A stretch of 57,578 nt of DNA from an uncultured Christensenella sp. (GCA_910579785.1 CAJTVJ010000010.1:1-57578), one strand, 5' to 3'; shown: positions 7,040 through 15,146, counted from the first letter of the stretch. The notes: generated from the letters alone by a model not told the origin. Translations and numbers: made by a program.

Positions 7040-8644
7040 TTAATATGGCTCCATGGTCAAGCGGTCAAGACATCGCCCTTTCACGGCGGTAACTCGGGTT
7101 CGATTCCCGATGGAGTCACCATCTGCTAACAAATCCGAACATCCTTGTTCGGATTTGTTTTTTATATACTCTCCAAGTTCGGAGTTCTCTATATCTTCAA
7201 AAGTAATCTTTTCTTCACCGTCTTTGTAGTTGCAAGTAATAATAGCGTAATCGTCAAAGAGATAGATTGCGTTTACAAATCCGTCAATAAGTGTTTGCTT
7301 TCCTTTCTGCGTGGACAAATCTAACTTTCTGAATTTCGTTAAGCCGAAGTGAATTTGTTCTCTTGTAAGAATAGGACTTTTGATTTGCTCTTGCGCTATT
7401 TCAATCTCTAATTCTTTCTTGCGGTTTTCCAAATCAGAAAGCCGTTTTTTCGTGCTGTCGAGAACGATGCCTTGCTGTATGGCGTTCAGCATATTTTCAA
7501 TACCGCTTTCCACGTCGGCTAATTGCTGTTGGAGTGCAGGCAAAATCGTACTGCCTTGCATTTGCAAATCGTAAAGTTTATAGGACAACTGTTTCATTAA
7601 ATCGTCGTCCATAATCTTCGCCACTACAGCTTTAATTACGGCATTCTCAATTAAATCCTTGTTCACGGCTTTCTTGTCGCAGGTATGCGTTTTCTTTGCG
7701 TTAGCGCATTTGTAGTAATGATACACCGTGCCTTTCTTGCCCGTTCCGCTATCACCAATCATCATCGCCTTGCACTTGCCGCAGAATAGATGCGTAGTCA
7801 AAAGGTATTCATCTTCGGCTTTATGAATGGCGGGCGCACGAGTATTTACTTCTATACGTTTTTGCACTTTCTCAAACAAGTCTTTATCTATAATAGCAGG
7901 AATAGCACCTTCAAGAACTATATCTTTGAAACGGTATTCGCCTATGTATTTGCGGTTGGAAAGCATACGGCGCACATTGTTATACCCAAGCGGTTTTGTG
8001 TACGGCTTCTTGCCGGGCTTCTTTTTCATACGCACGGTCATACCCACGCCGCGAGCGTTCATATCAGCAATGATAGTTTTAATCATTTCACCGTCGGCAA
8101 ATCTTTGGAATATCTCACGCACAAACGGTGCTTTGCTTTCGTCTATCTGCAAATGCTGTTCGTCATCAAGATAATAGCCGAGCGGAGTGATACCGCCGTT
8201 TGACATTGCCTTTAACGCATTGTCGGTCATTCCACGAGTTACCTTTTCGGCAAGCTCCACCGAATAGTATTCTGCATAGCCTTCCAAAACCGATTCCAAG
8301 ATAATGCCTTCCGCACCTTCGGAAATACTTTCCTTTGCGGACACCACACGAACGCCGTTCTTTTTGAGAATATTCTTGTAGTATGCGCTGTCAAAACGAT
8401 TACGAGCGAAACGGTCTAACTTCCATACAATAATGACATCAAACAGCCGTTTTGCGCTGTCTTTAATCATCTTCTGAAAGTTCGGGCGGTTATCCGTCTT
8501 TGCCGATAAAGCACGGTCTATGTAACTGCCAACCACTTGTATATCGTTGTACTCAGCATATTGCATACAGTCGCGCAACTGTCCTTCGATACTTTCTTCT
8601 CTTTGGTTGTCGCTCGAATATCGTGCGTAAATTACGGCTTTCAT
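7040..8644 (-). CDS. Large serine recombinase (integrase of the element)
   Basis: A 534-residue site-specific recombinase. The N-terminal resolvase domain starts AVIYARYSSDNQ (nucleophile Ser near residue 10) and includes WKLDRFARNRFDSAYYK. A Recombinase domain with LGYYLDDEQ and RRMLSNRKYIGEY follows, then a zinc beta-ribbon (CGKC ... CANAKKTHTC), a coiled coil, and a short C-terminal domain. The start at 8644 is chosen because MKAVIYARYS is the family start and AAGGAG lies 9 bases upstream. The last ~26 residues (GNRTRVTAVKGRC and neighbours) are the antisense of tRNA-Glu, and the stop at 7040-7042 lies 4 bases past the tRNA 5' end. The stop is therefore supplied by the chromosome and would change on excision. 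Confidence 0.93.
   Translation of the reverse strand: MKAVIYARYSSDNQREESIEGQLRDCMQYAEYNDIQVVGSYIDRALSAKTDNRPNFQKMIKDSAKRLFDVIIVWKLDRFARNRFDSAYYKNILKKNGVRVVSAKESISEGAEGIILESVLEGYAEYYSVELAEKVTRGMTDNALKAMSNGGITPLGYYLDDEQHLQIDESKAPFVREIFQRFADGEMIKTIIADMNARGVGMTVRMKKKPGKKPYTKPLGYNNVRRMLSNRKYIGEYRFKDIVLEGAIPAIIDKDLFEKVQKRIEVNTRAPAIHKAEDEYLLTTHLFCGKCKAMMIGDSGTGKKGTVYHYYKCANAKKTHTCDKKAVNKDLIENAVIKAVVAKIMDDDLMKQLSYKLYDLQMQGSTILPALQQQLADVESGIENMLNAIQQGIVLDSTKKRLSDLENRKKELEIEIAQEQIKSPILTREQIHFGLTKFRKLDLSTQKGKQTLIDGFVNAIYLFDDYAIITCNYKDGEEKITFEDIENSELGEYIKNKSEQGCSDLLADGDSIGNRTRVTAVKGRCLDRLTMEPY
7047..7121 (+). tRNA. tRNA-Glu (UUC), CCA encoded
   Basis: A 75-base cloverleaf with a 7-bp acceptor stem (GGCTCCA/TGGAGTC with one G-U pair), D-loop GGTCAAGCGGTCAAGAC, anticodon loop CTTTCAC in a CGCC/GGCG stem giving UUC, T-loop GGTTCGATTCC, and encoded CCA. 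It is the integration neighbour of the element to its right: the recombinase gene runs antisense through the whole tRNA. Confidence 0.95.
7131..7163 (+). terminator. Terminator of tRNA-Glu, inside the recombinase frame
   Basis: AAATCCGAACA (7131-7141), loop TCCT, TGTTCGGATTT (7146-7156), then G and six T. It is oriented for the tRNA transcript and lies within the antisense recombinase coding sequence. Confidence 0.85.
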
Positions 8645-8707
8645 AATGCGGTTCTCCTTTTCGACACCATTATACAATAAAAGCCACATTGAAGTCAAAG
8701 AAAATGC

Positions 8708-8737
8708 TTGACTTTTCTTTACTTAAAGTATTATAAT
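8708..8737 (+). promoter_or_regulatory. Promoter of the tetR-oxidoreductase operon
   Basis: TTGACT (8708-8713), 18-base spacer, TATAAT (8732-8737). A 6-bp inverted repeat, TTTACT (8718-8723) and AGTAAA (8747-8752), straddles the -10 box and might be the autorepression site of the TetR protein; the pairing is short, so this is weak. Confidence 0.6.
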
Positions 8738-8767
8738 TTAACCATTAGTAAATATTTGGAGTTGCTT

Positions 8768-9391
8768 ATGAATACAAGAACACAAAGAACGATAGCATTT
8801 AACCGCCGAAACATTTTAGACGCCGCCGACAAATTATTTTGCAGAAACGGCGTTGAAAAGACGACAATGGAACAACTTGCGGCAGAGGCTGGTTATAGCA
8901 AGCCCACATTATACGGCTATTTCAAAGATAAAGATGAGGTTTATTTTGCGCTCGTTTTAGAGTTTATGGAAAAGATAGTTGTTAAAGTCGATAAAGCAAT
9001 AGAAGAAAAAAACGATTTCAACAATACATTCACAAAAATATGTCAAGATACTTTTAGGCTTGCAACCCGTTACCCGCTCTATTTTGAAGGGCTTATAGGA
9101 ACTATAAACGTCAACATTAAAGCCGCCGACACGCCGCAAATCTATAAAGATATATACCGTTTAGGCGAGGTGTTAAACGAAAAACTGTTAAACATTTTAG
9201 GTCAAGGCATAGATGAAGGAATAATCAATGCCACGCTTGATAAATCGGCAATTTTACTATTTGTTTGGAGTTCAGTTGCGGGTATTATCAGAATGATAAA
9301 TCATAAAAAGGAATATTTGAAAATGCTGCAACTGAACGAAAAAGATTTTTCGGCATTTTGTTTTGAACGGTTGCTGAGTGCTTGCAAATAA
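8768..9391 (+). CDS. TetR/AcrR-family transcriptional regulator
   Basis: A 207-residue regulator. The HTH occupies about residues 13-55 (ILDAADKLFCRNGVEKTTME, then AGYSKPTLYGYFKDKDEVY), followed by an all-helical ligand-binding domain with no recognisable ligand pocket. The start at 8768 follows GGAG by 6 bases; the longer frame from 8708 would overlap the promoter. It is followed after 12 bases by an FMN oxidoreductase gene, so it probably represses that operon and responds to a substrate or stress related to it. Confidence 0.88.
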   Translation: MNTRTQRTIAFNRRNILDAADKLFCRNGVEKTTMEQLAAEAGYSKPTLYGYFKDKDEVYFALVLEFMEKIVVKVDKAIEEKNDFNNTFTKICQDTFRLATRYPLYFEGLIGTINVNIKAADTPQIYKDIYRLGEVLNEKLLNILGQGIDEGIINATLDKSAILLFVWSSVAGIIRMINHKKEYLKMLQLNEKDFSAFCFERLLSACK

Positions 9392-9403
9392 GGGGCAAAA
9401 ACT

Positions 9404-10516
9404 ATGACAAGGAAAAAGAAAATTATGATTATTGTATTTTCGATTTTAGGCGCGGTCATTATTGCACTTTCTGCTGTTCTGTCTGCGGCGGCAATTATGG
9501 GCAGACCGTTAAAAGTCAATCCGTCGCGCAAATTAGACGGCGTTGAGGGCGATATTCAAAATGCGCTGTGGTATTCCTCTATCGCGGCTAACTCACATAA
9601 TACGCAAATGTGGAGCGTTAAACTTTATCCGAACGAAAACCACTTGCAAATTTTGATTGACGAAAGCCGCGTATTAAATGTTGTCGATAGTGAAAAACGC
9701 GAGGCGTATATTTCGCTTGGTTGCTATATTGAAACAATGAGCGTCGCGTTTGGAGCATACGGCTACGATACACAAGTAAACTGCGACGATTTAACGGTAC
9801 AATTTACATATCAAAAACGCGCTAATGCAAAAGTTGACACTGCCAAACTTTCATTGATAGATAAACGGCATACCGATAAATCGGCATATTCAAGTGATAA
9901 GATACAGCAAGAAACGGCAAGCGCAATACTCAATAAATATTCCGACTTATCGCTCTATCAAAACGGCGACGAAAATTTTGATTATATAAAACGCATTTCA
10001 ATGGACGCTGTTACAGTGCAGTCGGCAAATCAAGCCTACCGCGACGAACTGGCGGAATGGATGCGCTTTTCGGACAAGGAAGCCGAAAACAAGTTAGACG
10101 GTATAACCGCCGATATGATAGGCTTGAAAGGAATAGTAAAAACTTTCTATTATTGGACTACGACAAGAGAAAGTGCAAAAAGCGATAAATTTGCGCAACA
10201 AGGTATTGACACAGCAAAAAAACAACTAAATAATTGTGGGGCGTTCGCCATTATTACGGGTGGCAATACATTTGAAGAATTGATAAATACGGGTAGAAAA
10301 ACACAAGCGTTTTGGTTTGACTGCGCCGAAAACAATATAGCCGTACAACCCTTTTCTGCCGCTCTTGAAACACAACCGTTTTGTTCGTTAATTCAAAATG
10401 ATTTAGGCGTTACCGCTCCCGTTCAAATGATTTTGCGCTTGGGTTATGTGGACGAATACGGCGCAAATTGCGGACTGCGGCGCAATCTTTCCGACTATAT
10501 CGAGGTAGTAAACTAA
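9404..10516 (+). CDS. Membrane-anchored Acg-like FMN nitroreductase-family protein
   Basis: A 370-residue protein with one N-terminal membrane anchor (residues 7-32) and a two-lobed nitroreductase-like body. WYSSIAANSHNTQMW matches the ASLAPSSHNTQPW block of the mycobacterial Acg subgroup. Other family blocks include ISLGCYIETMSVAFGAYGY and a C-terminal QPFSAALETQPF ... LRLGYVDEYG segment. In this subgroup the usual active-site lid is modified and the proteins may sequester FMN rather than reduce nitro compounds, so catalysis is uncertain. Downstream of a TetR regulator and inside a mobile element, it reads as cargo for resistance to a redox-active or nitro compound (inference). Confidence 0.78.
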   Translation: MTRKKKIMIIVFSILGAVIIALSAVLSAAAIMGRPLKVNPSRKLDGVEGDIQNALWYSSIAANSHNTQMWSVKLYPNENHLQILIDESRVLNVVDSEKREAYISLGCYIETMSVAFGAYGYDTQVNCDDLTVQFTYQKRANAKVDTAKLSLIDKRHTDKSAYSSDKIQQETASAILNKYSDLSLYQNGDENFDYIKRISMDAVTVQSANQAYRDELAEWMRFSDKEAENKLDGITADMIGLKGIVKTFYYWTTTRESAKSDKFAQQGIDTAKKQLNNCGAFAIITGGNTFEELINTGRKTQAFWFDCAENNIAVQPFSAALETQPFCSLIQNDLGVTAPVQMILRLGYVDEYGANCGLRRNLSDYIEVVN

Positions 10517-10517
10517 A

Positions 10518-10760
10518 ATGGAAGAAACGAAAATAAAAAGCCCTATCTCTTATTTTGTAAGCTGTCCGCGATGCGGTCATAAACTATGCAAGGGCGAAGA
10601 AGGTTCGCATGTTATTATCAAATGCCCGAATTGTAGCGTTCACGTAAGAATTAAAATTAACGAAAACACTTACGCACATATTATGACGTTGGACGAAATT
10701 GAAGCCGAACGCAACAAACCCCGCATTTGTTATATTAATCCGGACTTTCAAAATAAATAG
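10518..10760 (+). CDS. Com-like zinc-ribbon mini-protein
   Basis: An 80-residue protein with one four-Cys zinc ribbon: CPRCGHKLCKG ... IKCPNC, like the phage Mu Com translational activator family. The rest is a short charged tail. The start lies 1 base after the oxidoreductase stop codon, so it is translated in the same operon, with GAGG as a distant ribosome site inside the upstream gene. Nucleic-acid binding is plausible but the partner is unknown. Confidence 0.7.
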   Translation: MEETKIKSPISYFVSCPRCGHKLCKGEEGSHVIIKCPNCSVHVRIKINENTYAHIMTLDEIEAERNKPRICYINPDFQNK

Positions 10761-10789
10761 ATAATCCCATACCACAAAGTTCGTTTTGT

Positions 10790-11060
10790 ATCCTTTCAAG
10801 GGTAGAAGTTCTGCGGTGGATGAAGTTCGTCCACAGAAGACAGAAGGTTTTGGGCGGTAGAGTCGCCCGTGCCTTAGCTTGCGAATAGAGTGTAAGATAT
10901 TTAGTTTTATGCAAAATTCGTGGACCGTGATAGGCTTTTTATTGTCATACAGTTATGCGACAATAAAATGAGCAGCCGGAGTTATTCGAGATTCCTATGA
11001 GGATGCGAAAGTCGGATAGCGTTGATGGTCTATTTTGTGTTACAAATTTTTAGATAATCG
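10790..11060 (+). ncRNA. Candidate structured RNA upstream of the relaxase
   Basis: In this 690-base gap no credible long frame is seen, but hairpins are dense. UCUG...UGGA pairs with UCCA/CAGA near 10810-10837. GGGCG/CGCCC closes a 7-base loop near 10852-10868. GCGAAT pairs with ATTCGT around 10880-10920. GGCT plus TTTTATTGTC (10933-10946) pairs with GACAATAAAA and AGCC (10959-10977). A nested CCG/TTCG/TCCT hairpin pairs with AGGA/CGAA/CGG near 10976-11015. The set ends upstream of an intrinsic terminator. It could be a regulatory RNA of the element or a long leader of the relaxase operon. I do not recognise it as a known class, and a group II intron was considered and rejected. Confidence 0.35.
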
Positions 11061-11148
11061 AGGTATATTTTGAGCTAACAACAATCTTACAATCTCATAG
11101 AATGGCTAACCCCCATAGAGCAAATTCATATTGCTAAATACGGTTGAA

Positions 11149-11184
11149 GTCGGTGATTACGTTGAAAGTATCAGCGGCTTTTTT
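11149..11184 (+). terminator. Intrinsic terminator between RNA region and oriT
   Basis: GTCGGTGAT (11149-11157) pairs with ATCAGCGGC (11170-11178) with one mismatch and one G-U, followed by six T. It would end transcripts from the zinc-ribbon operon or the hairpin-rich region, or act as an attenuator before mob. Confidence 0.55.
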
Positions 11185-11252
11185 ATGTCCTTTTTTCAGA
11201 TATCTACCACCTTTTGCGTGGACGAGATAAATAAAATTCGGAGGTAAACACC

Positions 11253-11273
11253 ATGATATTCAGACCACCCTAA
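11253..11273 (+). CDS. Six-codon leader ORF with strong ribosome site
   Basis: CGGAGGTAAACACC is followed by ATG and five sense codons (MIFRPP) and TAA. The ribosome site is as good as those of the real genes. It may be a leader peptide controlling the relaxase transcript, or the relic of a longer gene. Confidence 0.3.
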   Translation: MIFRPP

Positions 11274-11324
11274 TACGGCAAGCAAACAGAAAGCAACTGC
11301 GGAGTAAATCACTTATCGCCGAGC

Positions 11325-11348
11325 ATAAGTGTAGCTCACTACACTTAT
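11325..11348. other. oriT-like perfect palindrome
   Basis: ATAAGTGTAG, loop CTCA, CTACACTTAT: a perfect 10-bp inverted repeat 105 bases upstream of a MobV relaxase. MobV relaxases nick at such hairpins located just upstream of their own gene, so this is the best oriT candidate. The nick position cannot be read from sequence alone. Confidence 0.5.
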
Positions 11349-11452
11349 TCCGCTTCGCTTCATAAGTTCCGTTCGCCCTGCGGGGCTTTCGACCACACGG
11401 CAAAACAAAGGTTTTAAGGAGGATTTTAAGTATAAGTTATTTAGTATGCCAT

Positions 11453-12442
11453 ATGGAAAAGTATAAACGGCAAGACGTTTCGCCCGTTGAAAAAGAGAAC
11501 GAAAGAGATGAAAACTATCAAGGCTCTAATCCACAAATAGACAGCGAGAGAACAGACGGAAACTATCATCTTATTTACCCACAGGGCAAGTACATAGAAA
11601 TGATTAACAAGCGGCTTACCACTCTCACATTGAAACGCAAAATTCGCTCAGACGCCATACTTATGAACTCATTTGTAATCGGCTCGGACGGAGAGTTTTT
11701 CAAGGGTATGCGAGCTTGGGAACAACACGCTTTCTTTGAAGATTGCGCTCGCTTCTTTATGGATAAGTACGGCTATGAAAATATGTTGTCTGCGGTAGTC
11801 CACGTGGACGAAACAACACCGCATTTACACTTAAACTTCGTGCCTATCAATAACGGACGGTTAAGTAGTAAAAGTCTATTCGACAGACAAAAACTTGCAG
11901 GACTGCAAACCGAGTTATGGGAACAAGTCGGAAAGAAATACGGCTTGCAACGTGGCAAGGAAAACAGTCAGGCAACGCACATTACAGCCGCCGAACATAA
12001 GGCAAAAGTCATTGTACAATCGGCAGAGCAAAAGCGTGATGAGATTGACAGACAGACCGAGCAAAAGCAAGCCGAGCTTGACGGACTAACCCAAACGGTT
12101 GAAGCGGTAACGCAAGCTACGGGCAAGCCGATACCCAAAAAGAAGAAACAGGCTGCGGACGCAATCACGGCTTTAAGAGCAAGGAACGCCGTACTCGAAG
12201 AAGAAGTCAAACGAGCAAACAAAGACCGTACTGACCTATTCAGAGAGTACACAAGAGAGAAACGACGAGCGGACGAGTACGAAAAGACTGTACAAGAAGT
12301 TGCGGAAATCAAGGCGGTACTGCCCGAAGGTTACGACCAACTGTTACAGGACGTGCAGTATGAAAAAGCCGAAAGATACGAAAGAGAACGACAACAAAAT
12401 CTTGCCCGTATTCACGGACGATACAGCGACCACCAAATGTAA
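11453..12442 (+). CDS. mobV: MobV-family relaxase (plasmid recombination/mobilization)
   Basis: A 329-residue nicking enzyme of the Mob_Pre family that would start conjugative transfer at oriT. Motifs: ENERDENYQGSN (motif I region, with Glu where the pMV158 MobM protein has His), SERTDGNYHL, and the metal triad HVDETTPHLHLNFVPI near residues 117-132. A long coiled coil fills the C-terminal half, ending RIHGRYSDHQ. The frame continues upstream as SYLVCH, the normal family N-terminus, but the expected start codon at 11432 is ATA, not ATG. It lies 8 bases behind a perfect AAGGAGGA. I give the first ATG (11453), which would lose 7 residues; real initiation may be at the ATA. Confidence 0.88.
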   Translation: MEKYKRQDVSPVEKENERDENYQGSNPQIDSERTDGNYHLIYPQGKYIEMINKRLTTLTLKRKIRSDAILMNSFVIGSDGEFFKGMRAWEQHAFFEDCARFFMDKYGYENMLSAVVHVDETTPHLHLNFVPINNGRLSSKSLFDRQKLAGLQTELWEQVGKKYGLQRGKENSQATHITAAEHKAKVIVQSAEQKRDEIDRQTEQKQAELDGLTQTVEAVTQATGKPIPKKKKQAADAITALRARNAVLEEEVKRANKDRTDLFREYTREKRRADEYEKTVQEVAEIKAVLPEGYDQLLQDVQYEKAERYERERQQNLARIHGRYSDHQM

Positions 12443-12482
12443 ACTTAATAACCGCTTATAAGGAGGAAAACGCCAACAGTTA

Positions 12483-12674
12483 ATGTCTAGAAGAAAAAAG
12501 AACACCACAGGGATACCCGACTTTGAAATCGATTCCCTTGCAAGAGCATTATTGCCCGCTATTCAAGCCTACTTTGAAACCGAAGAAGGTCAAAAAGAGT
12601 TTGCGGCGTGGCAAGCCGAAAGGCAACAAAGACAACTGAATAAAAAATTGAATAAAGAAAAAGAATCCCGTTAA
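12483..12674 (+). CDS. Small charged protein downstream of mob
   Basis: A 63-residue basic/acidic protein (RRKKNTTGIPDFEIDSLARA, then a Glu/Gln/Lys-rich helix) with no known domain. AAGGAGGAAAA precedes it, but 16 bases away, so initiation is not optimal. Small proteins of this kind often follow relaxase genes in mobilizable elements and may be accessory transfer factors (inference). Confidence 0.6.
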   Translation: MSRRKKNTTGIPDFEIDSLARALLPAIQAYFETEEGQKEFAAWQAERQQRQLNKKLNKEKESR

Positions 12675-12787
12675 ATAGTATAGGGATAGCCGTTGAAATA
12701 GACGGAATAGGAAAACCGCCGAAGCGAGCGGTATAAAAATGATATTTACCCTAAAAGGGACTGCCGATTAGATATGTATAGAACGGC

Positions 12788-12823
12788 AAAACAGCGGTTG
12801 CGTTTATACGCAACCGCTGTTTT
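12788..12823. terminator. Bidirectional terminator, 15-bp stem
   Basis: AAAACAGCGGTTGCG, loop TTTATA, CGCAACCGCTGTTTT: a perfect 15-bp stem between two convergent genes. It marks the likely right end of the mobilizable element's transcription unit. Confidence 0.85.
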
Positions 12824-12828
12824 ACAAT

Positions 12829-14904
12829 TTAATCACTTTTTTTGACTTTTGATTTTAGAAAACTTATTAAATTTAGTTTCTCATCAGAAGTAAGTACTTT
12901 GTTAGTATATAAATAGAAGAAACTATCATCTACATATTGTTCAGTAACTTTCTCCTGTGAAATTACATCTTTATACCTTTTAACAGATTGATCAGATAAT
13001 ACAATGTAAATATTGGATGAATCCATTTCCTTTAATTTAAAACCAGTAGGTTTAATCCAAACATAGTGAATATTATTATCGTATTGATTTAATATTGAAT
13101 TTTCATATTGTGCATTGTCTGCTTCACTTGGCAAAGCTTCATCATTTACGTTTGAATTTTGATCAAAAAGTATCTTCCACAATTTTTTGCGCTGTCTTTT
13201 ACTTAGATTTGAGAAGAAGCTATTATATTCCACATAACTTTTCCAAACGGCATAACTATGTTGTCTTGACAGCCACTCTTTAGCTAAAGTATTATTAATT
13301 TTCTGTTTCATAAGACTTGTTTTCATTATATGCAACAAATCATTATCATTTAGCAGATAATTTGCTGATGCATCATTAAAAAACATGTTATCTATATCCA
13401 TCATTTTATATAATAGAGTTTTGCCCTTTTGTAATTTTTCTAATGCACCCTTCTTTGAATCAGCAACATCAATTAAAGATAATAAAATCGCATTGCGCAT
13501 AATATAATCCGTATAAGTGACTTTATGATGCGCATATATCCACAAATATAATCTATTGCGCGCTATTAATGTATCCTCTATTACACCTAACGCAGACTTT
13601 GAGTATCCAACTTCATAAGACAAATTATCATTTTCTGTTCGACTTAATTTGCCTATTATTTTGCCTTTTATTTTGCCTGAGATTTGTGCATTGAGTATCC
13701 CCTCTATTTTCTCTCTACCAGTAATAGGGGCACCTAGCATTTCAATAGACCCATTAAATTTGCCTACGATATTACCATTATCTCTAATAAATGCATCAAT
13801 TTTTGTTAATTCATCGAAAGTCCTTTTTGTATTCTTGCTACTAGAAGTCTCTTCATCATGTTCATTATACGTTATTAGTTGATCGTCACTACCTGTCAAC
13901 TCTAAACTACCTTGAAACAAGCCTTTAAGATGAACCCCTGATAATTTCAGTGTGCATTCATTATCGCCGTGCTCATCCCTATCCGATAAAATACTTTTAC
14001 AACCAGTAAAGTAGATAGAATTATTAAGCTCTAATTTAGCGACTTCCGTTTCTTTTTCAAAATTATGGATTTCCACTAAAGTCAACGCATTTAAAATTCT
14101 AGGAATATCGATAGAGATGTTATTTGCGCCTGACTCTACAGTATCTCTAACAATATAATCCAACTTGTCGACATCAAAGAAGTTGCCGTTTAGCAATGTT
14201 ATTAGACAGTTTTTAAAGCAATCTTGTAAAGAATGAGGAGATTCATTATGCGTATCATATTGCAAACCAATAATTGCTCTTTCTATAAAAGCAATATATT
14301 CATATATTTTATTCTCGACAACTTCTATGGATAAATAAGCTTTTAAAACATCTTTAATGGCTTCTTTAAATATTTCAGACACCAAAATGGCACTCACCAA
14401 TTCATGTGGGGTAATTTTCTTGGGCGCATCAAAATAACTATCAACATCTAGCTTAATCAATTTAGCAAAATCACTTTTTTCATCCTGCGTCTGCATCATA
14501 GATTTCAAAAGTCTTTCTTTTTGTTTCTCGCAACAATCTAAATTGGAGCAATCCAAATAACCATATTCAAAGCTATGCGACATTGGCGCATGACCGCAGT
14601 CGTGCAATAAGCATGCTAATTGAAAGCAAAGTCCATATTCTTGCCAAAAGTCCTTGTTAGCTGTATATATTTCATCATCTTTAATGTTATTAATTAGTCC
14701 ATCAATTGCCTTTTTACCTAAATGATAAACACCAATAGAATGAACAAACCTGTCATGATGTGCACTAGGATAAAGTGTTCTCATACTTGTTTGTTCTATT
14801 TGACGCAATCTTTGAAAAATAGACGTGTCAACAATTTTTTGCATGATGATTTCTGGAACTTCTATATAACCATGCACACTATCGCGGATTAACTTTGTTT
14901 TCAT
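12829..14904 (-). CDS. SAMHD1/dGTPase-like HD phosphohydrolase with insertion
   Basis: A 691-residue HD-superfamily protein. The N-terminus IRDSVHGYIEV, HHDRFVHSIGVYHLG (H55), LLHDCGHAPMSHSFE (H101, D102) and LDYIVRD (D249) give the full metal set of dNTP triphosphohydrolase-like proteins. Between residues about 282 and 432 there is an extra beta-rich block of Gly-spaced short strands (LKLSGVHLKGLFQGSLELTG, then GKFNGSIEMLG and ISGKIKGKIIGKL). The family helix RNRLYLWIYAHHKVTYTDY then resumes. ATG at 14904 follows TAGGAG. The base composition is clearly more A+T-rich than the flanking chromosome. It faces a nucleoside deoxyribosyltransferase gene. A dNTP-depleting defence role is possible but unproven. 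Confidence 0.85.
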   Translation of the reverse strand: MKTKLIRDSVHGYIEVPEIIMQKIVDTSIFQRLRQIEQTSMRTLYPSAHHDRFVHSIGVYHLGKKAIDGLINNIKDDEIYTANKDFWQEYGLCFQLACLLHDCGHAPMSHSFEYGYLDCSNLDCCEKQKERLLKSMMQTQDEKSDFAKLIKLDVDSYFDAPKKITPHELVSAILVSEIFKEAIKDVLKAYLSIEVVENKIYEYIAFIERAIIGLQYDTHNESPHSLQDCFKNCLITLLNGNFFDVDKLDYIVRDTVESGANNISIDIPRILNALTLVEIHNFEKETEVAKLELNNSIYFTGCKSILSDRDEHGDNECTLKLSGVHLKGLFQGSLELTGSDDQLITYNEHDEETSSSKNTKRTFDELTKIDAFIRDNGNIVGKFNGSIEMLGAPITGREKIEGILNAQISGKIKGKIIGKLSRTENDNLSYEVGYSKSALGVIEDTLIARNRLYLWIYAHHKVTYTDYIMRNAILLSLIDVADSKKGALEKLQKGKTLLYKMMDIDNMFFNDASANYLLNDNDLLHIMKTSLMKQKINNTLAKEWLSRQHSYAVWKSYVEYNSFFSNLSKRQRKKLWKILFDQNSNVNDEALPSEADNAQYENSILNQYDNNIHYVWIKPTGFKLKEMDSSNIYIVLSDQSVKRYKDVISQEKVTEQYVDDSFFYLYTNKVLTSDEKLNLISFLKSKVKKSD

Positions 14905-14937
14905 TTAGTCTCCTACATTTTATATCAATTTGATTCC

Positions 14938-14966
14938 ATTATACCACAATTATCAAAAAGTTACAA
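14938..14966 (-). promoter_or_regulatory. Promoter of the HD hydrolase gene
   Basis: Minus strand TTGTAA (14961-14966), 17-base spacer, TATAAT (14938-14943), about 35 bases before the start codon. Confidence 0.65.
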
Positions 14967-15146
14967 GTAATACTTGCAAAGTTTTAACTTAAATATGTCG
15001 TGAAGAGTCGTTCAAAGATAGCTATACATCGCGCAGCAAAATGAAGGCTTAGTAAGCTGAATAAAAATTGCGTGCTAATAAGTGAAAGAAAATTTTGTCT
15101 AATTCCAATAATCAACACATTTTTCATTTGAATTTTAAAATTACAG

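Larger units (their letters stand above)
7122..12828. mobile_element. Integrative mobilizable element next to tRNA-Glu
   Basis: A serine recombinase at the tRNA edge, a regulator-plus-enzyme cargo, an oriT-like palindrome and a MobV relaxase form a compact element of about 5.7 kb with no type IV secretion genes, so transfer would need a helper. The left edge is set at the end of the tRNA CCA. The right edge is a guess: a 15-bp bidirectional terminator at 12788-12823 separates it from an A+T-richer region. I found no second copy of the tRNA 3' end, but large serine recombinases need only a 2-base core, so a long direct repeat is not expected. Confidence 0.55.

Noticed and set aside
10761..11184. 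Group II intron or decayed reverse transcriptase as explanation of the hairpins
   Set aside because: No GTGCG-type 5' end, no domain V hairpin with the expected bulge, and no reverse-transcriptase codons.
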